Shown in pieces: positions 18,651 through 64,000 of a DNA stretch of 64,000 nucleotides. This stretch comes from Balanoglossus misakiensis. Lineage: Eukaryota > Hemichordata. The DNA lies in the NCBI GenBank assembly GCA_040954595.2, contig CM082585.2, forward strand, positions 8,866,001 through 8,930,000, written 5' to 3'. The translations under genes and the position numbers were made by a program. Every line of letters begins with the position of its first letter. The stretch's first letter is position 1. The notes below the pieces were generated by a model that was not told where the DNA came from, ran no database searches, and saw only the letters and a program-made list of their open reading frames with translations.

Positions 18651-21600
18651 ACGGAGTCAACGTTTGGAAGATTTTCCCCTCTGCAAAGTGGTAACCTGAA
18701 ACTTTATGAAATATTTGAAGTATAATAATAACATCACGACTTTTCATCCAATCGACTATTTTGTTGTCCATAATTCAGAAAAAGTCAGGGGGCAATTGTC
18801 AGTCGTCTTTGTTGATTTATCAGAACTTCGGGGGGAAAAACAGTCCACTGATCACTGATAAAAAAAAAAATAGCCAGACATTTTCACTATCATTCATTGT
18901 CGTAGATGTGTGTAGTGTATAATATTAGCCGTGACAAAAAAACTTTTGAAGTGTATATTGCATTGCAGCAGGATGTCGACAGAAGTGAAAGAAAGAAAAA
19001 AAAGCATGTACACTGTTTGGGTTTATATAGTTCATCCACTTGCTGTGCAGTTGAATCCTCTCTGTGTGTTGTGGGGGGAATCTCTTTATTTCATTTCATT
19101 TTCCCCCCATTGTTTTATCGTTCCAAGTGGTGTTTTTCTTTTAATTGTGGTTTAGATAAGCTTTTCCCCTAGCATGTGTACATGAACAGGTCTGATCCAG
19201 AATTACTTTCAACAGAAAATGGTCATTATTCGGGGGTAGAAAGCTTTTTTTGTTTCAACTATCTGGTGACCAACCTGCTGTTATTACTTATAGAAGTTTG
19301 CCATTCAAAGATATGTATAGGATATCTTGAACGATGGCGTTACTATTGAAGTACCATTACTAAATTATTCATTTGGATGCTGTTTTTTCTAGAGAATAAT
19401 TAGATAGGTAACATGTTCAGATAATGGAATATTCAGTCATAATTTCGTGAGCTTTGCATACACTTGATTTTGCGTGAAGGATGTATTGTTACTCATCCAG
19501 ATGTCTTTGACTTAATCCAATTGAAGTATTTTTGCAGTTTGAAATGTTATTTTGGTGTCTCACTAGTTCTAGAGTTGAACATTTAAAAAAATGCAAATAT
19601 ATTTATAGAATTCAATATTACCAATGATAAAAAGAAGGGGCATACTCTTTCCTCCAACATGTGCTGTGTAGAAACTGAGTGCAAAGGGCAGAGTTCAAAG
19701 TTGAAGTATGGCCACTTGTGACCTTTCACCATCATCAACAATTAGAGTTAACAGTTTGACTCAAGTATCTTGCATTTGATTTTTTTCTTAAAGAATACGG
19801 TGATGTGAGTAGAAATCTGTGATTTCTTCGTATCTCAGGAGACTTTGTCACTTTTGGAATCCTGAGTTGTCTCACGGAACCCCCCTCCGTCCCCGAGACT
19901 TTGTGTTGCCAACCCATTGTGTTCAGTGGTGCGGTTGGACCGATGCACGGGAACACGGGGGGGTGAGTGGGTCAGAGATTAACAGTGCGCACTTTCTGTG
20001 GGTAAACTTTTTGAGAAAACAGTTAGGCTTCCACTAAAAGTTGAATTCGTGAAAAAATGCAAGAAACGGGGCCCTCACACACGGGCGCTGCAATTTCAGA
20101 AAAAAATTGATCTTTTTTACTCCTTCCATCCCGGCGTCGTTGAATTCCCATGGAAGTGTGGGATGGTGACGTTTGAGGGGGGAAAAGGGGGTGAGCTGGA
20201 TGTAAAGAGGGGTGGGGAGGTGTAACAAGGGATTCTCAAAAATTTCTTATTTTGTACTTTGCATGTGAACACAATCTGTTTTTGTTTGTTTTCTAATATG
20301 AAAGCAGCCGTTGGGTGCATTTTACTACATATACGTTGAACACCCAGATGCACGCACAAAAATGTACTCAGAAGCAGTTTTTATGTTTTTTCCTTCAGTT
20401 TTTATTTGAACATTTTTTTTTATCATTTGCCACGTCGGTCTGAGTGCAAATATGAAATATATTGGGCAGGAGAAACAAGTGACACTATTTCTGTATGTAT
20501 ATTATAGCTTGGGGATGTCTTTGAAAGACAAGATTTTTTCAACGGAGATGCTCGCACCCCCGTACGAAAATCCACTTTTCTATCGGAGAGCAATGTATTG
20601 CTCTTCCTCGTTAAGAAAAGTATTACGAGCGAGGGGTGTGTGGAAATATACACCTGGTATTCTTTTGCGAAGCAGTTTGGGAAATATTGGCCGGTCTCGA
20701 TATTTTTCCCCCAGCCAAAAACGACTCGTTTTACATTTAGAGTACAAACTAGGTGAAAGAACGGGAACATACGAAGCTATTTTCTTTGTAAATATTTGTA
20801 CATATTCGAGAGAATATCAGAAATTTTTTTTTACACATGACAGCGGTACTTGCTGTTTTGTCATTTTTCCAGATTTAAAAAAAAAAGCCAAGGTGTGTCC
20901 TCCTCCACAATGGAGGCTTTAAGATACCAATTTATAGGTACTGTTTTTGACGAGGCAGTACTGACGAGAAAAAGGTGGAACCAAACTGTCATGCCTGTGA
21001 CAAAATTTGTCTCGTTCTTCTCAGTATTCATATTTTTATACATTGTGCCAAGCGCACAGCAATAATAATGCATGACTTTCCCTGTGAAATCTCAGAAAAA
21101 AAGTCCTCTGTGGCAGTGAAATCTTGTTTTATCGCCAAAAAAATGGTGTGTAGTTGTACGTACGCATGGCTGTTATGGGCCCTGCTGGGCTATCAGAATA
21201 GACTCCTTCGAGACTTGACCATGCAACTACGCTGATCGAAGAATGGGGTTTCACTGTACAATTGTTTCTATTGTCGTTTTTGCAATATGTACAAAGTATT
21301 AAGAGAGAAAAAAAACGTCTTTGAAACTGCAGATTTACGTATGCTTCGGATTTTTCGAATGACAGAAAATGTGATTTTGGAAGAGAGAAAAAAACACTAC
21401 ATCAATTGCGCTAAATGTGAGCAAGTTGACACTTGTGTGCAATTTTGGAGCGTGTGGAAAAATTTTGTGATTTCTGAAATAAGTTTGAAAAAAAAAAAAA
21501 CGAAATTTTGCATGTCAGGTCACAAAAAACTGGGATTTATTTACAGATAAATTCACATTTTTTAGCAACTGGGTGCATACTTAAAATAGCACTATCCAAG

Positions 21601-23560
21601 TTTTAGAAAAAAAATCCATTTCTCAGGTATGCACATAGTATTCAGAAGCTTCGATGACTGACTTTCAAATCGTTGTGTGTGCTAATATTTATTTTTCTAC
21701 ATTACGTCTGCTCCAAAGTGAAGTGCGAGAGAGAGAGAGAAAGACTACAAAATTCTGCGAGTTTCTTGTTCTGTGTCCTGTTTTGGTGCGTGTGTACCGC
21801 AGGTGACCGACATGCATTTTGACCAACAACAACAACAAGCAGACAAATCTGTACATTTTTGATACGAAAGAGAAAAAAAACCTAACTCCTGACACTTGTA
21901 CATATTCTATAATAGATAATAGAAACAGCTCTCAAGGCTGTGTAAGTTGTATCTTTTTCACCGAATATTACATACGAGTGTACTGATTTCTCCAAGCTGT
22001 TTTCCTGCCCATTGAAATAAATTAGAAATAAGGCTGGTGCTAAAATTACAAAGATGTGCTGTTTTTCATTCACATAAAGTATTTTTCTCTACATAGAAGC
22101 CTGAGTCAGTGTTTTCTACGTTACAAAAACACTGGGTTGAGAGGTGTTCAAAACACAGGGTCTGCTTTCGGCTGTAGGGCGCGACTGCATTCAATGCACG
22201 TCCTGTGCAAACCCTGCAACTGAAAGAGATTTTATCGCCGCTGTGTAATATGAGCACATATTAACTTTGATAAGACTAATAGTCGCTCAGCCAAAGTTGG
22301 AAGATGTTTTTTTTGTGTGGCTGAAGTGTATTTTTTACAAGCAAAGTGCAATTGCCTCAGGCTTCTTATCTTACTTGCCTTTTATATTGGAAGACTAGAG
22401 CAAACAAATGAACATTGATAGGAACCAAACGTTAATATTACAACTGAAACTTAAAAAAAGTAATTTATTTGGTTATTTTTAAGAGTCTTAATTTATTTCA
22501 CACTTGTTGCGGGCAGTACTATATATTACAAGAAGTAACTTTTCTTCATCTGAAGTACAGTAAACTCCAGCGTGTGAAAAATTCACAAATTCTTCACCAA
22601 GCTAGGGAAGCTTAATAGAGATCTCTAGTTTCATTGGCTTCTGCATTATTTTCTTGACCAAGTTAGGGAAGCTTTGTAGTCTTAAGATTTCATTGGCTGG
22701 CATAATATAGGACTACTTAGTTTTGTGAAGAAGAGCGATTTTTCACACACTGGGTCACTCGAAAGGGTTCAATTCAAGTGAACTTTTTTATTTTATTTTG
22801 TAAATTAAACTTCCCACAGCAAATGAGTGCGTGTATGAAGTAAACTTGTGTGAGGTTGTATCTATTGCGTTCTACACATCACAGACGGAGCGAGAGAGTC
22901 CATTTTTTGGTATGTGTTGCATTTACTACATTCAAATATTAACTTAGAGTCAAGGAACTTGAGTCTAAAGCTGTTTCTTAAAGTAGACACTGTTTTTGTA
23001 CTTTTGAACTTACAAGAGATGTCTGGCTATACATATATCCTACTGTATTCAATTTATTCTGCCATTATTTGAGATTTTTGTGAAATTGTATTTTTTTCCA
23101 TTGTTGCACTAAGATGATACCCATGTGAAGACGAACAGACAGCTGTCGTCGTTTTACATGTATACAACATTATGTAGGACAGAGGTGATGGGTCAAAGTT
23201 AAAAGGTCATTCCAAAAAAAAAAAAAAAAGATACTGTTTAGGCATGTTATAAAGCAAGCGTTATTTACACCCTGGAAAATTGTTCAACTCTAGGCTGCTA
23301 TCAAATTCTAGGTGTCAATTTTGGATGCTAGGTAGCACATGAAAAGTTGTTGGGAGAGTTTGTTATTATATATAGACTTTCCCTCTGCACAACAAGGGGT
23401 GGTCAGGTTGTTTTGTGCCTTTTACAATATTGTAGTTTGTTAAAAGCTTAAATATGTTGAAATAAAAACTTATGTTAAACAGTGGTTATACAGTGATCAT
23501 ATCCAAAATTGAAGTACACCTTCAGTTCTTTGAAATAAAAGTTCACTTATTCCATCTATA
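18651..23560 (+). other. DDX3: Probable long DDX3 3' UTR
   Basis: No coding exon is seen for about 5.4 kb after the stop TAA at 18648-18650. The sequence is T/A-rich with many homopolymer runs. Poly(A) signals AATAAA occur at 22016-22021, 23461-23466 and 23534-23539. The last two are followed by a GT-rich stretch (TTGGTTGTCATGTGTTTCTG), the usual downstream element. If the last site is used, the 3' UTR is about 4.9 kb and includes the fold-back element at 22567-22753. An unannotated non-coding transcript or plain intergenic DNA is also possible. Confidence 0.45.
22567..22753. mobile_element. Fold-back MITE-like element, ~187 bp
   Basis: The ends are inverted repeats of about 30 bases: CCAGCGTGTGAAAAAT...TTCTTCAC on the left, and on the right GTGAAGAA...ATTTTTCACACACTGG. 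Inside are two direct repeats built on ACCAAGCTAGGGAAGCTT and ACCAAGTTAGGGAAGCTT, each followed by TTTCATTGGCT. I cannot define a target-site duplication. It codes for nothing and is classed as MITE-like by structure only. Confidence 0.55.
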
Positions 23561-24021
23561 TCATTATATCTTGGTTGTCATGTGTTTCTGTTCTTGAATA
23601 TGATTTCCATCAATTTGGTTGTGTGCTTTGTGTGATCCCTCACAAACTACCATGAACACTGGTGTTTGAATATTGTCAGTGGTTACCTAAAAAATAAAAT
23701 AATATAAGTTTGTTATTTTCAGGGAGCAATGTGAACTCTCTCTAGTTCTGGCCCCTTAGTTTTGTTAAATTGTAATGCATTCAATTGTGGTTAGAAATTA
23801 TCTGGTTGATGCCACTGCATATTTACCAGCTTTAAAGAGAGCCCTCAATGATAACCAGCCAAATCTACTTGTTTCTGTCGTTGGAAGCGTCTTGGAAGTT
23901 GACGGTCAGTTGTCAGTGATTCTGTCGAGTGCTTTGCGGGGGGCAGGGGTTAAGTACGAACGAAGTAATTTTATAAACATGTTTGAGGGCGCCATCACAT
24001 GTCCGATTTCACATCCGGGAA

Positions 24022-24050
24022 CCTTTCTCTTACCTACGTCGGCCATTTTG
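24022..24050 (+). promoter_or_regulatory. RPL8: RPL8 5'TOP leader, non-coding exon 1
   Basis: The sequence ACCTTTCTCTTACC, followed by CGTCGGCCATTTTG and the donor GTAAGA at 24051, has the form of a terminal-oligopyrimidine transcription start and short untranslated first exon, as in most animal ribosomal protein genes. The initiating C is probably 24023 or 24024. It splices to 24348, five bases before the ATG. TOP leaders put translation of these mRNAs under mTOR/LARP1 control in animals. The exact start is inferred. Confidence 0.7.
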
Positions 24051-24352
24051 GTAAGAACGGAGACGATCTTATGTGTTCTAATATCGGTGAACATCACCGT
24101 TAATATCCGGTATTTAGACCAAAAATAAAATAGAATGGAAAGACCTTATATGCTTACAATGTGTTTTGAGATTTTTGCTGTGAAAAAGACCAGTTTTCGG
24201 TTGTAAATGCAACCCCAAACAACACGATGGTCCATGTTTGATATGTCCATTCAGTGAGATGTGACGAAACGAACGTGTTTGTAGCAATATTACCTATTGA
24301 ATGTTCTAATGTTATTTAGCTATACCATGCTATTGTTTCCTTTACAGCCAAA

Positions 24353-25989
24353 ATGGGTCGTGTTATCCGAGGCCAGCGTAAAGGTCCTGGATCAGTCTTC
24401 AAAGCACACACAAAACACAGGAAAGGTGCTGCCAAGCTACGAGCCCTCGATTATGCTGAGAGAAATGGATACCTGAAGGGGATAGTTATGGTGAGTTTGA
24501 TTGTACCATTTCAAATCTACATTAATATCAGATTTGATTTGACTGTTAGGCTGAACACAATCACTGTATGGCCGCCTTGTGTTGAATGTCATTCCTCCTT
24601 CCTGTTAGATGATACATTTGTATGGATTCGATACAAGACATCTAAGATGGAATCCTATCTCAGTCAAGTTATCTTTTTTTCGACTTCAGGACATCATCCA
24701 CGACCCAGGTCGTGGCGCCCCACTTGCAAAAGTCACGTTCCGTGATCCATACAGGTACAAGAAGAGGTCAGAAAACTTCATTGCTGCTGAAGGCATGTAC
24801 ACAGGGCAGTTCATTTATTGCGGTAAAAAAGGTACGGAAAAGTCTTGTGTATGAGAGGCTTGTATTCGTGAATATTATTTACCCTTTCACCACCATGGTC
24901 TGGTCCAAATCCACTGTTTTCTATGGTAAACGTGGACCTCTATAGGGGGAACAGGGGTGAAAGGGTTATGCTATAAACGCACATTGGAATCTCAAGTTGA
25001 AATAACCAAAATTTATCCTTCGCGAAAGTTTCACGTTTAACAGCAAATTTTGTTGACTTTTGCAGCATCACTTCAAGTTGGAAATGTGCTTCCCATCGCG
25101 CAGATGCCAGAAGGAACCATCATCTGTAACGTAGAAGAAAAAAGGGGGGACCGCGGCAAACTTGCCCGTGCCTCCGGAAATTACGCCACTGTGGTGTCGC
25201 ACAACCCAGACACCGGAAGGTCCAGAGTCAAGTTGCCGTCGGGCGCCAAAAAAGTTGTCGATTCCGCAAACAGGGGAATGGTCGGTAAGTTGGCAGTATG
25301 AGAGCGATTGGTTCGTCACACAAGCACATCAGTAATAGGAATATTGGTTTCATCTAACCTGGCAATGGTTTCATTACAGGCATTGTTGCTGGCGGCGGAA
25401 GAATAGACAAGCCTCTGCTGAAAGCAGGACGTGCATACCACAAGTACAAGGCAAAGAGGAACTGCTGGCCACGTGTGCGTGGTGTGGCTATGAACGTAAG
25501 TGGACAGATTTCAGTGAAACTGTTTAGTGATACTGTAGATATTTTAGCAAGATTTCCAGCTTATATGGCATGCCCTTAGCGTTGCATGTGTATAAATATA
25601 GCCAACTCCTCACAGTATCAAATGTTCCAGTGTTCTGTTCATTGAATCTTGCGGTATTAATTTTGCCTGTTGCCTTCTGTCTTTCAGCCCGTTGAACATC
25701 CCCACGGAGGTGGTAACCACCAGCATATCGGTAAACCATCCACAATCAGAAGAGATGCCTCATCTGGTCGCAAGGTGAGCATTACTTTCCCCGTCCTTTG
25801 TATTTTGGGCCAAGTTGGGTAGATGTGACTGTCACTGATGCCGTCAGCGATCATAACCGGAACCCTTTCGCAAAATCCACATTACGAATTCTTGTTTTCT
25901 CTTCTTGTCTCTCTCTACAGGTCGGTCTCATCGCCGCTCGTCGTACTGGTCGTCTCCGCGGTACAAAGACTGTGAAGGACAAGGAATAA
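24353..25989 (+). CDS. RPL8: 60S ribosomal protein L8 (uL2)
   Basis: Large-subunit protein uL2, next to the peptidyl-transferase centre and required for subunit joining. Coding exons: 24353-24490, 24690-24831, 25066-25284, 25380-25495, 25688-25774, 25921-25989. These sum to 771 nt, 256 residues plus stop; the usual animal length is 257. It starts [14 protein letters not shown] and ends [10 protein letters not shown]. The conserved [12 protein letters not shown] lies in the fifth coding exon, and its first His is residue 216, the position hydroxylated by RIOX1 (NO66) in humans. ATG choice is clear: it is five bases into the exon and matches all animal orthologues. The final stop codon overlaps an AATAAA at 25985-25990; a better-placed poly(A) signal, ATTAAA, is at 26056-26061. 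No key residue is missing. Confidence 0.98.
24880..24967 (+). repeat. TTAACCC-end short repeat, best-preserved copy
   Basis: In RPL8 intron 2. It runs ACCCTTTCACCACCATGG...TGGTCCAAATCCACTG...TTTTCTATGG...GTGGACCTCTATAGGGGG...GGGGTGAAAGGGTTA. The ends are inverted repeats (ACCCTTTCACC / GGTGAAAGGGTTA), and the middle is also partly self-complementary (TGGTCCA...TGGACC). It is one of a family scattered through the window; see the other copies. Confidence 0.75.
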
Positions 25990-26930
25990 ATGAAACAACT
26001 ACATACATGATAAAATGTTGTGTAATTTGTTACAAAAATGCAACACCAGCTTAATATTAAAGCAATTTATTGTACAACGAGAAAAAATCTGTGTAATGTT
26101 ATGTGTGCATGTATACATCCATATGAATGAATGTATACCAGTATATATGTGTGTATAAGTATAACAGGATGTTCCAAATAGAGGTAACTTAGTCACGTGA
26201 TTATAGAAAGTTTTTTTCTCAAGAATAGAAGAAAACTTTGATATGCATGACTGATGTTCTAAATGCCAATTTCGGCAAATCTCTTTACTTGTGAATAATT
26301 TCAACGTCAGATTTTGTGTCAACAAGCAAGAGCGAGAGAAGTGGACTAACAGTGTGACATGGCAGCTCAGTTTTTGATGGGAGTTGGCCCAATTGAAATC
26401 CGTTAGAATTATCCTTCAAAAGTCAGAAACAAGAAATACCAGCACCTTTGCGGAACTGTTTTGAAACCAAGGAGTATTTTATGTTTGCAACATTTGACAC
26501 AGCGTCCTCTATAAAAGCTGTCTGACTGTTGCCTTTGTTTTTATCGTCGTCATAACTACACGCGGTGACGCCTACCACAGAAAGAATGTTTTTGGTCACC
26601 AACGTTATCTTTTACATGCCATTCTATGACATTAATAATTCAGTTTATAATTTTTATGTTCCCATAAATATCCACAACTATATGCGCAATTCTCACCGGA
26701 CTCAGTCCAGCTTATCTGTAATTAATATGTTGTCCATTAATCATAAGTTGTCACATTTGATTATTTTAATGACAGAAAGAGTAAATTTTCCATTTTCCAG
26801 TCCTTGTGTTTCTTCTACTTTCTTAATCACTTCGTTTTTTTCCTTTTCCATACGAAAAAACACCGGAGAAATGTGTTCGCCCAAACTTCTATCATGTCTA
26901 TATCCATGTACATTTCATCTGTCAATTACA
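25990..26930 (+). other. RPL8 3' UTR and intergenic DNA
   Basis: The RPL8 3' end is probably near 26080, after ATTAAA at 26056-26061 and the following GT-rich DNA. The remaining 850 bases hold no gene that I can recognise; short open frames on either strand lack family resemblance. Confidence 0.5.
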
Positions 26931-27217
26931 GTCCCATAATACACAGCGTATGCGTAGGCCACGCCCCCTTTTTACATATGTAAATGAACCCAATGGCTGG
27001 GGCCCGTAGGATGACTACGGATGTTCACAGGGCGACTTCCGTACATTGATCGCATGATTTTGACGGAAACGGACGGCGAAGGTCGGAGTCACTGAGCCAA
27101 TACAGAGTTACAACGCGTATCTTGCTCCAGATGTTCAGAAGGTGACACTCACTGCCGCATTTGAGTTAAAAACTGCCACCGATTTTGTGAGCTTCTCGTC
27201 TGCACGAACTATTCAAA
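26931..27217 (+). promoter_or_regulatory. Candidate kinase promoter and 5' UTR
   Basis: Upstream of the kinase ATG at 27218 are a GC/KLF-type box CCACGCCCCC (26959-26968) and a CCAAT box (26990-26994), with locally higher GC than the flanks. No TATA box at a convincing distance. The transcription start cannot be placed. Confidence 0.35.
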
Positions 27218-60719
<33,502 letters not shown>

Positions 60720-63700
60720 AACGGTGGACATTCTCAAACCAACCTGTGACTGCAAAGGTGAGGATTTGGAGAGAAAAAAAAATCCCCTCCAACAATTGTG
60801 GATGTCTGATTCCCAGTGTTAACATACAGGTGCTAGAACATGACTTGGAATACCACCCAGATCACCAGAAAACATGGATTTTCCAGGGGAATAATTTTTC
60901 CGGCCCTCCCGGACTTTTTATACAGAATTATGCAAGTGCTGCTCAACAGTGCAGTACACGTAACTGTTTAAATGTGACAGTTGGGATCTTATAAGGGAAG
61001 ATGTGTCAAATTGGAAGATGTTTGTCAGAACAATTTTGTGACTGTTTCACCATCATGGAGGACATACTCTTTTCACATCGCTGTATAAAACACCAAGAGC
61101 AGTCATCGTGCTTTTCCAAAATTGGACATGAGATTTTCCCAAGTGCTGAATATTTCAAGAAACACAACGTGACACGTAACCTATCAACTGTGGAAGATCT
61201 CAGATTGACCTGCAACTGACCTTTGACATGACCTGTTGACCTACGACACTCAACAGATCAATGATCTTCTAACACATAAGCTGAGAACACAAGCAGATTC
61301 AGTGTCACATTTACACGTGAGTTTGTTCTCAGTGCAGTGTTTTACGCACGCAGCACTTTTTTGCAATCTATCGCAAACTCCCATCATGCAGTGCACAGCT
61401 CGAGGACTCGCAAAGCTGTGCAGTCTACTTTGCACCAAACTTCATCATGGAACTTTCACACCAGTTCCATAAAAGATTATACTTATATCAAATGCTGCAT
61501 ATACAAAGGACTTCAAGACAACTGAGAACAGAAAAACTGGACAGACTACATGTAGATGCCTGTCTTCTCTGCAAAAGCTTGAAGCACCTTTATCTACCCT
61601 GGCTTCCAATTACTCACTCAGCTTTAAAAGTTGTTCGCAGAAAAGAAGAAGATGCCTTATGGTTGGATCAATATTTGATGATTAAGACATTTTGCCAAGG
61701 GTCAACCAATCAGGAACCAGCTTGAATCTCCCCAAAAGATGATCTCTGATTGGTGGAGTGGCATCTGTTGACATTTTATCAACCAGTCAGTGCAAGTGTT
61801 ATATCACAATGCAGGCATAAATTAATCACCAGAAATCAGTACACCTTTGATTTCACCTTCAGATTTCACATTTTTTGTTGGTGTGCTGTAGTAATAATTT
61901 TACTGAGCATTAAAGGCGTAGTTTTATCATGACTCAGAAAAGGAAGGGTCACCACAGAAGTAAATGTGGAATATTCCTAATAACAGAGTAACCAAATCTG
62001 CCTTGAACATGTTTGTAACTTTTTTCAAAAATTTGTATATTTAAATGCAAGATGATAAAGATGGTGGAGGCTTAGCTTGTTCATGTGAAGACAAAATTAC
62101 ATTCTGTACATATGTATTTCTTCTGATGAAACTTAGAAGCATGTTATAGATGCCAAAACCAATATTTACTCATCGGAAGTATGATTTTTTAATCATCTTT
62201 CAGAAGACCCCTTTCACCCCCTGTCTCGTGTGGTTTGACCTCACTGGTTTTTATTGGTTGAGCCGCTCCAAGCACAGGCAAGTGGGGATGAGAGGGTTAT
62301 TCCATAATAATTAAAAGATTTTTCAGAAAATAACACGTATTACATGTAGGTAAGTTCAATATTTTTCAGATGACAAACACTGCAAATAAGAAGCTCTGCA
62401 TTTATCCCCAGGAGTGGTTTTAAGCTTATCTTCCCTAGTATTATCCCCCCATTTGATTAGATATGTGTAAGTCTTACCTGTGGGTGGACCAATCTATGTG
62501 TTCCAGAATAGGGGTAGCAGGTTTGTTGTGATTCGAAGAAGGGGAGGGGTAGTTACATCTGTCGTATTTTTCCGCCTTTTTGGAGGAATCCATTCCAAAA
62601 GTACTACTAGGTGTTTTTGCCAGAGATAAATTCTTGGAAAAATCTTGATCTCAGTATGAATGTGAAAGTTTCGAGTGGTGTAGTTGTCAGGGTCAGTAGA
62701 TGCAAGTACGGGCCACTGGTGTGATTGTGAAGAATGTTGACTCACGGTCACTCTACACTCCTAAATAAAACTGTTTCCAGGTGCTTTGTGTATTGCATGA
62801 AATTATGTCAGTAATCATTCTATAGATACACCGTCTCTCCTTTCTATATCGCTGTTCTTCTAGTCAGCATTGCAAATTTTCAACCCTAAACTTATGGTCA
62901 GTTTTGAAAATAAAATAAAGAAAGCGCGACTTTTGACACAACCATAATTAGATACATGTAACTCTATCGTGTTCTGAGAAAAAGAAGCAGAACCACAGAA
63001 TTCAAAGATGGTTTTTCTTTGTATAGTGCCACTTGTTTGGGTTTAGATTTTGTACTTGTTGTTTTGCATAAATCTAATTTGCATATTTTCATAGTTTACT
63101 TTGGTATTTGCCTTTTTCTTTCTCTTTTCAACTTTTTACATAAAATCAAAAAGTTAGTGAGATGAGAAATAAAGAAACAGTTATGAAATCAATAATTTGT
63201 ACTTCCTGTTGATCAAGCCATGAAAATTTCACTGATTTAGGTAAAATTGTTGTATAAAGTGTGTGTAGAAAATTCTGTTAAGTTGTGGTAAATAACGTTT
63301 TTTCTTTCCATATTTGAAATGGAACTCAGAGTCTCTGAAATAAGGTCGTTTTATACAATTCCCTTCGTGCCCATATTTGGTAATGCAGACTAATTTTGCC
63401 GGTCAAAGGTCATGACCTTTCCACAGGTTGTAATAGTGTATTAAATCCCTCACCGTTGATGAGACCAATGACAGTTACATCAGTATTGTATTTTTTTGAG
63501 GTGGTTGCTATTGTAACAACTTACTGTAAACAGTATGTATTTTTAAAAATAAAACAATAATTTTTTTGCCATAATACTGTGGACGATGTGTTATTTTGTT
63601 CATGTTTAAGAAAAGCCAAAAGTAACATGTATTGGAACTGATGGTGTTCTATCCCATAGTAATGTTGGCTATCTACAACCTCATAGGTTACAATATCCCT

Positions 63701-64000
63701 CATATCCTTATAGCCCTCTATTCCAATGTCAAATATTTTTGTCTTTGTACAAAGACCATGCTGGTATCTAGAGGGCGCTGTCACATAGCCCCAGGTCTTC
63801 TCTGCGGCTGGTATTTCTTCCTCAGTGGAAATTATCATTAAAGTGAGTGTATGGTTAGAAATTCTATAAATAATATTATATTATACCAGTATATTGATGG
63901 TGTAAATCACGCTATTTGATTGGTCGAGACACGACATGTGACCGTGATATATTAGCCATATACATATATAGTCATATATCATAGTCAAAGAAAATGCCTT
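60720..64000 (+). other. TNIK: Kinase 3' UTR and downstream DNA
   Basis: No coding exon is recognised after the TAG at 60717-60719. Candidate poly(A) signals AATAAA are at 62909-62914, 62914-62919, 63168-63173 and 63548-63553. A divergent TTAACCC-end repeat lies at 62209-62301. The last 400 bases are AT-rich and show no gene. Confidence 0.5.
62209..62301 (+). repeat. TTAACCC-end short repeat copy, divergent
   Basis: In the 3' region of the kinase gene: CCCCTTTCACCCCC...GGTTTGACCTCACTGG...GGGGATGAGAGGGTTA. Ends are recognisable; the middle is poorly conserved. Confidence 0.45.

Noticed and set aside
23775-24128. Open frame of 117 residues upstream of RPL8
   Set aside because: No recognisable family, and it runs through the RPL8 TOP leader and donor site; most likely chance.
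25496-25687. Possible snoRNA in RPL8 intron 4 (inverted GATACTGT / ACAGTATC)
   Set aside because: I could not find convincing box C/D or a proper H/ACA double hairpin; an 8-base stem alone is weak.

Overview
This is a eukaryotic nuclear genome window with four multi-exon protein genes, all on the + strand and all split by GT-AG introns. I rebuilt the exons by hand from splice sites, reading frame and family similarity. In every gene the exon lengths and phases close without a frame error. The protein content suggests a marine invertebrate animal: an animal-type mosaic ion channel, a DDX3/PL10 helicase, RPL8 and a Misshapen/TNIK kinase, with vertebrate-like exon splitting. An amphioxus-like invertebrate deuterostome is my best guess, but the sequence alone does not settle it.

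Region 1 (386-9006) is the 3' part of a DEG/ENaC (amiloride-sensitive sodium channel) gene. Twenty exons encode, in order, two LDL-receptor class A modules, three F-type lectin (FTP/fucolectin) domains, a PAN/apple domain, a third LDLa module, and then the conserved DEG/ENaC extracellular core and second membrane helix. The first membrane helix and the N terminus lie upstream of the window. One lectin domain keeps the full fucose-binding motif, so this could be a glycan-sensing channel. It is the most unusual object in the window.

Region 2 (about 10230-23555) is a DDX3/PL10 DEAD-box RNA helicase with every helicase motif, an eIF4E-binding-like N-terminal motif and an arginine/glycine/tyrosine-rich N-terminal region. 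It has a candidate cassette exon, a 24-nt micro-exon, and possibly a 3' UTR of nearly 5 kb.

Region 3 (about 24022-26080) is RPL8 (uL2), with a 5'TOP-type non-coding first exon. It encodes 256 residues and keeps His216.

Region 4 (27218-60719 plus 3' UTR) is the single Misshapen-type germinal-centre kinase (MAP4K4/MINK1/TNIK). Twenty-eight coding exons give 1107 residues: kinase domain, a short Pro/Gln-rich linker and a CNH domain. The long central coiled coil of the family is almost absent from this model. Intron 2 is 15.6 kb and intron 3 is 6.4 kb; neither shows an embedded gene.

The genes are functionally unrelated: a membrane receptor-channel, two translation-linked housekeeping genes and a signalling kinase. 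Non-coding DNA carries a short family of roughly 90-bp elements with TTAACCC...GGGTTAA ends in introns and flanks. It also carries two fold-back elements, one with an 18-G tract facing a 13-C tract, and several microsatellites.
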